Below, one piece after another: positions 1 through 8,100 of a DNA stretch of 26,957 nucleotides. A program made the translations under genes and the position numbers. Each line of letters opens with the position of its first letter. The first letter of the stretch is position 1. This stretch comes from a virus, in IMG/VR virus record IMGVR_UViG_3300032282_001124, positions 1-26,957 of that record; one strand, written 5' to 3'. A model generated the notes under the pieces. The model did no database searches. It was not told the DNA's origin and worked only from the letters and a program-made list of their open reading frames with translations.

Positions 1-1
1 C

Positions 2-241
2 GTACCGTCTACACCCTCGGCACCATCTGAGCCTCCTTCGGTTCCGTCCGTACCGTCTACACCCTCGGCACCATCTGAGCCTCCGTCTGTACCTTCCGTA
101 CCGTCTACACCCTCGGCACCATCTGAGCCTCCTTCGGTTCCGTCCGTACCGTCTACACCCTCGGCACCATCTGAGCCTCCGTCTGTACCTTCCGTACCGT
201 CTACACCCTCGGAGCCATCTGAGCCTCCGTCTGTACCTTCC
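2..241 (+). repeat. 48-bp tandem repeats encoding a 16-residue Pro/Ser unit
   Basis: Five consecutive 48-base units start at about 2, 50, 98, 146 and 194. Each encodes VPSTPSAPSEPPSVPS or a one-residue variant. The last part of the unit alternates between two versions (TTCGGTTCCGTCC and GTCTGTACCTTCC), giving a 96-base higher-order period. The array is in frame, is cut by the window edge and probably continues to the left. Confidence 0.9.
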
Positions 242-2074
242 GTTCCTTCCGTTCCCTCGGAGCCACCTTCCGTTCCTTCGGTACCCTCGGAGCCACCTTC
301 GGTACCCTCGGAGCCACCTTCCGTTCCTTCCGTTCCTTCGGAGCCACCTTCCGTTCCTTCGGCACCCTCCGTTCCTTCGGCACCCTCCGTTCCTTCGGCA
401 CCCTCCGTTCCTTCGGCACCCTCCGTTCCTTCGGCACCGTCTGTTCCTTCGGCACCCTCAGAGCCTCCGTCTGTTCCTTCGGCACCCTCAGAGCCTCCGT
501 CTGTTCCTTCGGCACCCTCAGAGCCTCCGTCTGTTCCTTCTGGGGAACCACCATCAATCGTCCCGTCCGATACCTCAATTGTGCCGTCCGACATCTCAAG
601 CGTGGTGGATTACTTAACGGGGAGAACGCCGTCTATATCAAGTGCCGATCAGGCGGCTTTAGATGCGGCTACTTTGTTTGCGCAAAGTAATTCATCTGGT
701 TTTAACAGTTTAAACAACGCGGCTACAACCACGCAAACTGGGAAAGTTATTGTTAGCCCATTAACAGCTACTGTAGTTAATGGTGTAGATATTGCGCAGT
801 ACTTTAGCAACCCCGCGTACAGGGCGGCTGTAGATGAATACCGTAGTAAGTACCCGGGCCAGCTACAGACCTTAGATGAAGTACTAAACACCGCAGCAGT
901 TACCGGACAGTACAACGGCGTCAACGTAGGCGGCGGATCAACAACCCCCTTTACAGCCCAAGTCCCAAGTGCGGCAGGTATCAGCACATTAGTCCCTTCC
1001 AGTGATGCGGGCATAGTCCCTAGCGCAACGGGCCTTGAGTCACTGGTCCCTGCTGGCGGCGATCAAACGCAGACGCAAATCCAAACCCAACCACCGCAAG
1101 GCGGCGATCAAACGCAGACGCAAATCCAAACCCAACCGCCACAAGGCGAACAAGTTGTTTCAAACATACCCGGTCGGTCATGCCCAGCGCCTTGGATCAA
1201 AATCACAATGGCTGACGGCGGCGTGGTCAACGCTGGCGATCTCAAACCCGGCATGACGGTCTACACACGCCATGAGACAACCGGCGAGTGGGGGAATTTC
1301 CCAGTCATGGCAGTCGAACAAGGAGAAGACACCCGTTGGGCTGTCCTCTTTGAAGGCGGCGCTGAGTTCGTGGGTACGTACAACCACCGCGTCATGACCG
1401 ACAAAGAATGGACTGAGATTCGCTATTTGCAGCCCGGCGACAAGGTTATGCAGCAGGACGGCTTTGCCGTTGTTAAGACAGTGAAATACCTTGACCACGG
1501 CCCCGTCGTGAAGATCGAAATCCAAGACGCCCACACTTACCTGAGCGAAGGCGTGCTGTCGCACAACATCAAGATTAACGAGGCAGGCGGCGAATACATG
1601 CAGCTTGCAGGCGATGCTTTTAATAGTCTTGATGAAGTTGATTACGCAGCCGATGGCGGCCTCATGACGCTAGCCAAGGGCGGTAAAGCACAACAGTTTT
1701 TCCGTAAAGGCAAGTTCAATTTCCAGCCAGCCCAGATGTATGCGGATGGCGGTATGCCGGTGGCCATGGCCATGGGCGGCTTGGGAACTTTGGGCGGCTA
1801 CTCCGATGGCGGTCGCTTACTTAAAGGCCCCGGCGATGGCGTATCTGACAGTATTCCTGCGACAATCGGGCGAGGCGCACAGCCAGCACGGCTGGCCGAT
1901 GGGGAGTTTGTAATCCCCGCCCGCATCGTGTCCGAACTGGGCAACGGTTCAACAGATGCAGGAGCCCGCAAGCTCTACGCTATGATGGATCGAGTCCAAC
2001 GCACACGTAGTAAAACAGTAGGCAAAAACAGGGTGGCCGTGAACAGCCGCGCTGACAGAAATCTTCCCGTATAA
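2..2074 (+). CDS. Virion structural protein with Pro/Ser repeat and Hint (intein-like) domain, 5' end outside window
   Basis: The frame is open from the left edge to the stop at 2072-2074. An apparent GTG start at 581 is unlikely: no Shine-Dalgarno precedes it, and the frame upstream has no stop and continues the same composition. Order of domains: about 185 residues of Pro-Ser-X repeats (2-545); a Ser/Thr/Asn-rich segment; two copies of a GDQTQTQIQTQPPQ repeat; a Hint domain (1181-1567) starting at Cys with a TYNHRV motif and ending in SHN; then Gly-rich motifs (ADGG, SDGG) and a conserved end containing GPGDGVSDSIPATIG and LADGEFVIPARIV. That C-terminus resembles virion proteins seen in many uncultured aquatic phages, so I infer a tail or fibre-associated structural protein. 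The repeat probably forms an extended polyproline-II spacer. The exact virion role is unknown. Confidence 0.85.
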   Translation, partial: VPSTPSAPSEPPSVPSVPSTPSAPSEPPSVPSVPSTPSAPSEPPSVPSVPSTPSAPSEPPSVPSVPSTPSEPSEPPSVPSVPSVPSEPPSVPSVPSEPPSVPSEPPSVPSVPSEPPSVPSAPSVPSAPSVPSAPSVPSAPSVPSAPSVPSAPSEPPSVPSAPSEPPSVPSAPSEPPSVPSGEPPSIVPSDTSIVPSDISSVVDYLTGRTPSISSADQAALDAATLFAQSNSSGFNSLNNAATTTQTGKVIVSPLTATVVNGVDIAQYFSNPAYRAAVDEYRSKYPGQLQTLDEVLNTAAVTGQYNGVNVGGGSTTPFTAQVPSAAGISTLVPSSDAGIVPSATGLESLVPAGGDQTQTQIQTQPPQGGDQTQTQIQTQPPQGEQVVSNIPGRSCPAPWIKITMADGGVVNAGDLKPGMTVYTRHETTGEWGNFPVMAVEQGEDTRWAVLFEGGAEFVGTYNHRVMTDKEWTEIRYLQPGDKVMQQDGFAVVKTVKYLDHGPVVKIEIQDAHTYLSEGVLSHNIKINEAGGEYMQLAGDAFNSLDEVDYAADGGLMTLAKGGKAQQFFRKGKFNFQPAQMYADGGMPVAMAMGGLGTLGGYSDGGRLLKGPGDGVSDSIPATIGRGAQPARLADGEFVIPARIVSELGNGSTDAGARKLYAMMDRVQRTRSKTVGKNRVAVNSRADRNLPV
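242..545 (+). repeat. Degenerate 9/18/30-bp Pro/Ser repeats
   Basis: This continues the repeat array in the same frame with shorter units: PSVPSEP-type units (242-360), 18-base units GTTCCTTCGGCACCCTCC (about 346-435) and three 30-base units encoding VPSAPSEPPS (about 441-533). Pro falls at every third residue apart from the EPP steps. All length changes are multiples of three, so the frame is kept. Confidence 0.85.
1055..1144 (+). repeat. 45-bp direct tandem repeat encoding GGDQTQTQIQTQPPQ
   Basis: Two adjacent 45-base copies (1055-1099 and 1100-1144) differ at only a few bases near their 3' ends. They encode identical 15-residue Gln/Thr-rich peptides just before the Hint domain and probably act as a flexible linker. 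Confidence 0.9.
1181..1567 (+). other. Hint (bacterial intein-like) domain inside the structural gene
   Basis: About 129 residues run from a Cys codon at 1181 to a His-Asn pair at 1562-1567. Hint hallmarks are visible: Cys at position 1 after Ser, a TMADGG strand, a block B motif TYNHRV with the conserved Thr and His, QPGDKV, and a final block HTYLSEGVLSHN. The residue after Asn is Ile, so the Cys/Ser/Thr nucleophile needed for normal trans-esterification and splicing is missing. There is no endonuclease insertion. This fits a bacterial intein-like domain capable of N- or C-terminal cleavage rather than clean splicing; that activity is inference. Confidence 0.8.
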
Positions 2075-2083
2075 GGACGCATC

Positions 2084-3106
2084 ATGGCTGATCCAACCCA
2101 AGTTAATTACACAAACACGTCGATCCCCGACTACGCCAAGCCGTACGTCGAGAACATGCTGGGCCAGTCCCAAGCGTTGACGGACATTAACCAATACCCG
2201 TATCAGAGTTACGAGGGACAGCGGGTTGCGCAGTTCACCCCGATGCAGCAGCAGTCCTACCAAGGCGCTGAGACAATGCAGCCCTCTTATCAACTCACAG
2301 GCGCAACCGGTCTGGCTGGGTTGGCGGGGCAACGCGGATTAAATGCCCAGTACAGCTACGACCCCTACCAGTCGCAAAGTGTTACTGCCGGGAATAATGT
2401 TCAAAACTACATGAACCCCTACATGCAAAATGTAGTGGACATTCAAAAGCGCGAGGCGCAGCGCCAGTCTGGCATCCAAGGCACCCAGCAGCAAGCCCAA
2501 GCAACCCAAGCCGGAGCCTTCGGCGGAGGCCGTGACGCCATCATGCGCGCTGAGCGCGAACGCAATCTTGGTACACAGATGGGGGACATCCAAGCGCAGG
2601 GCAGCAACGCAGCCTACCAACAGGCGCTGCAACAGTTCAATACCGAGCAGCAAGCACGGCAGGGCGCAGCCCAACTCAACGCCCAGCAAGGACAGTTTGG
2701 CGCAGGTCTGGGACTTCAAGGTCTGAACACCGCGCTGCAAGGGGCCAACACCTTAGGTACTCTGGGCCAAAACCAGTACCAGCAAGACATGGGCATCAAC
2801 CAGTTGCAAAACCAGTACGGCATGCAACAGCAAAATCAAGTCCAAAAAGTGTTGGATACAGGCTACCAAGACTTCCAGAATTACCAGAACTATCCGTACA
2901 AACAACTGGGTTTCATGTCCGACATGCTGCGCGGTTTGCCTTTGACTCAACAGGCAGAAACTATTTACAAGCAACCACCTTCTATGTTGACACAGATAGC
3001 GGGAGCCGCAGGCGTTGCCAAGGGCGCAGGTATGTTTAAAGAAGGCGGTCAAGTAAGGCCCGCAGGGTTGTCAGAGTTGGCTCTGTATCACATGCGTCAG
3101 GGGTAA
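2084..3106 (+). CDS. Gln/Tyr-rich phage virion protein
   Basis: This 340-residue protein starts at ATG with AAGGA eight bases upstream and follows the previous stop by nine bases. It is rich in Gln, Tyr, Asn and Ala and poor in Cys. A conserved-looking block near residues 105-190 contains YMNPYMQNVVDIQKREAQR, GAFGGGRDAIMRAERERNL and a following Gln-rich helix. Such blocks occur in uncharacterised virion proteins of uncultured aquatic phages. The C-terminus has MFKEGGQVRP, which resembles the ADGG motifs of its neighbours. No enzymatic domain was recognised. Its place between a structural gene and a transglycosylase gene suggests a tail, connector or internal virion component; the exact role is unknown. 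Confidence 0.85.
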   Translation: MADPTQVNYTNTSIPDYAKPYVENMLGQSQALTDINQYPYQSYEGQRVAQFTPMQQQSYQGAETMQPSYQLTGATGLAGLAGQRGLNAQYSYDPYQSQSVTAGNNVQNYMNPYMQNVVDIQKREAQRQSGIQGTQQQAQATQAGAFGGGRDAIMRAERERNLGTQMGDIQAQGSNAAYQQALQQFNTEQQARQGAAQLNAQQGQFGAGLGLQGLNTALQGANTLGTLGQNQYQQDMGINQLQNQYGMQQQNQVQKVLDTGYQDFQNYQNYPYKQLGFMSDMLRGLPLTQQAETIYKQPPSMLTQIAGAAGVAKGAGMFKEGGQVRPAGLSELALYHMRQG

Positions 3107-3109
3107 GCC

Positions 3110-5155
3110 ATGCAGTTAAACGAAATTCAAGATGTAACGGACAGCCTAGCGCTGATGCCGGACCCCGCGCTGCAACAGTATGCGCAAATGCACAGAGACG
3201 ATCCGTATGTGATGTCGCTGGCCTTGAGCGAGAGCAACCGCCGCAAAAAACTCCGTGCCGCGCAGCAGGGACAGGCTGGGCAGATGCCCCAACCCAAGGT
3301 AGTCGATCAGGCCATTGCGGCTATGAACGCACCGCCGCCCCAGCAAATGATGCCCCCGCAACAAGCGGCTCCGCAGGCTGGCCCCCCGCCACAGGGCCAA
3401 GGCATTGCCCAACTCCCCACGCCCAACCTGCAAGGCATGGCTGACGGCGGCATCGCCGGGTACGATGATGACGAAGATGTGCAAGGCATGGCCCGTGGCG
3501 GCAACGCAGGCAGCGACCCTACAGCAGCGTATCGCCAGTATGCGTTGTCTCAAGCAGCCAAAATGGGGCTTGATCCGTCCGTGGTCGACAGCATTTTTAA
3601 AATTGAGTCCGGGTACAACCCCAACGCACAATCTCCTACCGGCCCGGTTGGCATTGGCCAACTGACCAAAGCTACAGGAAAAGCATACGGCGCTGCCGGT
3701 GAAGACCGCAAAGACCCGTACAAAAACATCGACGCTTCACTGGCGTACATGGCCGACTTGAAAAAGAAATACGGCAACGACCCAGAAAAGATTGCCGTAG
3801 CCTATAACCAAGGCGAGTCTGTGCTCAATAAGCACCTGCGCCAGAACAACGGCGAGATCAACCAAGCCAAACTTCCATCCGAAGCCCAAGGCTATTTGAA
3901 AAAGCTCAGTACCATGCTGACCGCCGCAGTACCAATTGGATCGGCTCAAGCTGCGCCTGTTGCGCAGGCTACCCCTGCTGCACAAGCCCCCGGACAACGC
4001 GTGGTAAACGGCTACGTGGTCGATCAATTTGGCATCCCGTTGTACAAAGCAGGCGAGACACCGAACACTACGCCAGCCAAAGATGAGCGCGGTATTTTTG
4101 AAAAAGGTGCGGACTACTTTGGGATTTCCCCGGAAGTTCAACGCAATGTTTCCAATACGTTTAACGCGCTCGGCGGATATTCTGCACCAGTGCAGGGCGT
4201 TGCTAAAGTATCCCAAGGGCTGGGAGCTACACCGGAAGCTATTGCGGCGGCAACAGCGGCGGCACAAAAAGCAGGCGCGTTGCGCATAGCGCCCCCAGTA
4301 GCTGAAGGAATTGCGGCACTACCAGCCGAAGCGCAGGCAGCAAGGGCTGCTGCTGAAACCGCACGCCGTGCGCGTTTGTTGGAGCAAGACCGAAAAGCTG
4401 CACAGGGGGCCGAAGCCTCCGTTAAAGCTGCGGATACTACTGCTGCTATTGCGCGTACAGGTGAAGAGGCCACTGCCGCTGAAAGAGCAAATGCCGCAGC
4501 GCGGGCTAACCAAGCGGCAAACGCCGCACGGGTTGGGTCATCCGTAAACTCAGCAGCACAAGGGGCCGCAGAAAGCGGTGGGGGTCAATACGGAGAGCCC
4601 GGAACGGGCGCGGGTAGCCAAGCCAACCGCGACTTGCTAATGCGCATGGAACGAGGCCAGCAAAATGCTGCGGGCGTTAAAGATACCAAAGACATTATTG
4701 CCGCCGCCAAGGAAACCGCCGACCCCGAAGTCAGCAAAGGTTGGACCAACGACGACTGGCTTACGTTTGGACTTGCCGCTTTGGCTACGGAATCTCCGCA
4801 TTTCCTACAAGGGATTGGCCAAGCCGGGCTTGCCACACAGAAACAGCGCCAAGCCAGAACCCAACAAGAATCTTCGCAAGAGCTTACCAAAGCTCAAATA
4901 AAGAAACTCAATGCTGACACAGATTACCTGAACGAACAGAAAGGCCAAAACGCCCTGCGCATGAAGGCGCTGTCTCTGGCATCTGCTGACATTGATAAGT
5001 GGATGTCGACGGCTGGCCTAGCGTCCACCCCAGAGGAACAGGACGCCGCACGTAAGAAAATCACCGCTTACTACATGCAACAGATGGGCGTGACTCCGGC
5101 TACAATGGGCGGAACTGGGATCGCGGGCTTTAAGTTCTTGGGAGCTGAAAGCTGA
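3110..5155 (+). CDS. Virion protein with soluble lytic transglycosylase domain
   Basis: This 681-residue protein starts three bases after the previous stop. Residues 75-110 are Pro/Gln-rich and include GMADGGIAGY and GMARGGNAG. Residues about 136-245 match an SLT-type lytic transglycosylase: KIESGYNPNAQS with the catalytic Glu at 166, then GPVGIGQLTKATGKAYG and PEKIAVAYNQG. This fold cleaves peptidoglycan between MurNAc and GlcNAc without water. The middle (about 240-520) is Ala-rich and probably helical, and the C-terminal third is charged, with coiled-coil character. Length and position beside a giant polyvalent protein suggest an internal or tail-associated ejection protein that opens the cell wall during DNA entry. 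A host-lysis role is less likely because no holin or signal peptide is visible. Confidence 0.85.
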   Translation: MQLNEIQDVTDSLALMPDPALQQYAQMHRDDPYVMSLALSESNRRKKLRAAQQGQAGQMPQPKVVDQAIAAMNAPPPQQMMPPQQAAPQAGPPPQGQGIAQLPTPNLQGMADGGIAGYDDDEDVQGMARGGNAGSDPTAAYRQYALSQAAKMGLDPSVVDSIFKIESGYNPNAQSPTGPVGIGQLTKATGKAYGAAGEDRKDPYKNIDASLAYMADLKKKYGNDPEKIAVAYNQGESVLNKHLRQNNGEINQAKLPSEAQGYLKKLSTMLTAAVPIGSAQAAPVAQATPAAQAPGQRVVNGYVVDQFGIPLYKAGETPNTTPAKDERGIFEKGADYFGISPEVQRNVSNTFNALGGYSAPVQGVAKVSQGLGATPEAIAAATAAAQKAGALRIAPPVAEGIAALPAEAQAARAAAETARRARLLEQDRKAAQGAEASVKAADTTAAIARTGEEATAAERANAAARANQAANAARVGSSVNSAAQGAAESGGGQYGEPGTGAGSQANRDLLMRMERGQQNAAGVKDTKDIIAAAKETADPEVSKGWTNDDWLTFGLAALATESPHFLQGIGQAGLATQKQRQARTQQESSQELTKAQIKKLNADTDYLNEQKGQNALRMKALSLASADIDKWMSTAGLASTPEEQDAARKKITAYYMQQMGVTPATMGGTGIAGFKFLGAES

Positions 5156-5195
5156 AACAGCGACTAGCTAATCAGCAGATATAAGGACTCTTGCC

Positions 5196-8100
5196 ATGCG
5201 CATCTACCGTGTACAAGGCCCGGATGGGCGTATATACCGTTTTGAAGGCCCAGACGATGCCACGCCAGAACAAGTAACTGCCGCCGTTGCGGCGCAGTTT
5301 GGCGGGCAAGAGGAACCCCCAGCCCCACCGGCCCCCGGCCCCCAACCCCAAGAAGGCTTTATACCTTCGCTCAAGGCGAGTACTTCCCGTCTTAAAAGCG
5401 ACATTGCGGGGTTGGCAGGTCGTACTGGCTTGATGGGCTTGCCTGAAGCCGAAAAATACATTGCCGAGCAAAAGGCTTACCAAGAAAAAACCCAGCGCCC
5501 AACTGAAAAAAGTTGGTCGGAAGACCCCCTAGCAAAAATTAAAGAGTTGGCTGGCGGCTCCTTGCCGTACATGGCGGCTCCAATTGTTGCCGGTCTTGCC
5601 GCCCCCGAGGCGCTTGGTATTGGGGCGCTCGGTCTTGGTGCCAGCACTGTTGGTGCTGGTTTGGCATCTGCCACGCAGTTTGCGGGTTCCGGCCTATCTC
5701 GGCAAATGGACGAAGGCAAAAAACTGGGCGAGACAAACCTTGCCGCTGCCGCCCTAGCCTCCATCCCCCAAGCCGCGTTGGATGTTTTTGGTTTGAAGAT
5801 GGTGCCCGGCATCGGCAAGATATTTGAAAAAGTAGGCATTGACATTTCCGAAAAGGCCGCTAGAGACATAGCCAAAGAGGGGCTGGCCAAAACAATTACA
5901 GATTACACGCTGACCACCGGCAAGACAATGGGCACCGAGGGCTTGACCGAAGCCGCCCAACAAGTCTTTGAGCGTTTGCAAGCTGGGTTGAGCATCACTG
6001 ACCCCGCAGCCCAAAAAGAATACTTTGACAATTTCATCGGCGGCGCTGTTCTTGGCGGTGTGATTTCTCCAGCAGGTCGTTACTTTGAGCGTGGTGCTGA
6101 ACAAACCCGGTTTAACCAGCAGCAACAAGCTGAGCCCGCAGAAGTTCCAGCGCAGACCCCGGTTCCTACGCAGCCTGAAATGCTTGCACTACCCGCACCG
6201 ACGGAACAAGCTACCCCAGAACCAACTCGGGGGATTCGGGAAACTCCGTACACACCGCCCCCGGCGGTTGAGCAACCACAACCGCCGTTGCAAAAAGCAA
6301 TGGAGATGCACGATCTGCTGGCCAAACAGTACAGCGATTTAAAAACGCAGTACACAACTGCCGCTCAGAACCAAGACACAACTACGCTACGTGCACTGCG
6401 CCCCCAGTTAACGCAAATGCAAATAACTTTGGCAAAGTCCAACGACTACATTGATAGTCTTGGCGGAACGACCAAACCCCAAGAAGAACTAGATACGGCG
6501 CACCAAGCGGCATTGGCGGTGGTAGACCGGCACATCAGCACAATTTCTAAAAAACTGGTTGAGGCCACGCAAAACGATAACCACACTGCGGTGGATAAAT
6601 ACTCGGGCACGTTGGACACCCTGAAAGCGCAACGGGAAAACTTAATTCAAAAGTACACCCAGCGTAGTGCCGCGGCGCAGCAAAAAGCAGACAACGCACT
6701 TAACTTGTCCCAACGCGGGCAGACCCGCGATTTGTTCACGGAACAAGAAGCGCCCGTACCCAAAACACTAGAAGCACCAAAGTCCAAGTACTTGGAAGAC
6801 CAAGGCGTCAAACTGACCCCCGAGCAAAAGGCTGCTATTGATGCCGCGTCCGCCGCGCAAGCTGACCTTGGCCCCACTTCGGACGATGTAAAGCGCAAGT
6901 TGGCAATCCAAACGGCTGAGCACATTGGCGGTCAGATCGACAACCTCAAACGCGAAGTCACTAACATGACCAGCCAAGGGTACCTTGCGGACAGCCAAGG
7001 CGCTCCTAATCCTGAAGTTACAAATAAGTTTGCCCAGATCCAAGCGTTGCAAACCCAATTTGATGCGTTGACCAAACAGTACTCCGACGCCCAACCAAAA
7101 ATGAAGCCGCTGGGTTTATTTGACCCAGACAACATGCTCAAGACTTCCGTTGACAACGGCGACATTGACGCTATTAACCGCCTGACTCAGCAACGCAAAC
7201 AACAAAACCTGCTCGACCGTAACCAAAAACGTGAAGCCGAGAAGGCTGAGAACGACCGGCTGATTAATTCGTTGGACGAGCGTTTAGGGCTAGCCGGTAC
7301 AAAGTCAACCCGCATTTCTGAAGGCAATGAGTACGATGCTCTTGTTGCTGAGATCCAAGCTATCCGGGACAAAATTGAAAAAGTACAAGGCAATTCCAAG
7401 TACTCTGTGCGCGACAGGCTTGATGTAATTGCCGCTGAGCACGAAGAAAAGAAAGCACTCTACAACAACCCTAAAGCAACTAGCCGCCAAAGGGCCGGTG
7501 CGCTTAAGCGCATGAACTCGCTGGTAAAAGAATTCAACGGTCTTGTGGACTCGGTGCTAGACCCCGCAATCAAAAACATCCAAGAGATTCACGCCAAGTT
7601 CCGCAAAGTTGAGCCTGCCAAAAAAGTCAGCGAAGTCAAGGCTGAGAAAGCTGCGCTATTGAAAGTTGAAGGTAAGGACATCAAGATGTCGCCGGAAGCC
7701 CGGCAAGCCAAACGCATCAACGAAGGCAAGATTGCGCCCGAAGTAGAAAAAAGCAAAGCCGTTAAAGACATCGCAAGAGAACTGGGCGGACAAACGACCG
7801 AGTACAAAGACACTTTTGATGAAATCCATCGCCGTTATGCCGCTTTGAAAGAGCGCTATGGCGCAGACGACAAGTCCGCTCAAGCATTTAAAAAAGAATC
7901 TTTAGAGACTTTGGACAAGCTCAGGATTAAATTGGGCCGCGCTACACCTGAGTACAAAGCCCGATTAAAAGAATTGGTTGCCCAACTCCAAGAGTCTTAC
8001 GCCAGCGCGGGGCCACAAGAGATTGCAAGCAAGCGTACGCAACAAGTAACGCGCCGCACAAATACAGCCCCACGGGAATTTAGCGGGGTGCTCAGCCGTG

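Noticed and set aside
1-545. Collagen-like triple helix repeat
   Set aside because: The period is three but there is no Gly at every third position; the unit is Pro-Ser-X, so a polyproline-II rod fits better.
201-599. Leftward frame of 132 codons with a repeated VPKEQTEAL pattern
   Set aside because: It is the antisense of the in-frame Pro/Ser repeat; repeats keep several frames open. It has no Shine-Dalgarno and runs against the virion gene.
581-600. GTG at 581 as the start of the first structural gene
   Set aside because: No ribosome site upstream and the frame is open to the left edge with the same Pro/Ser composition, so the gene begins outside the window.
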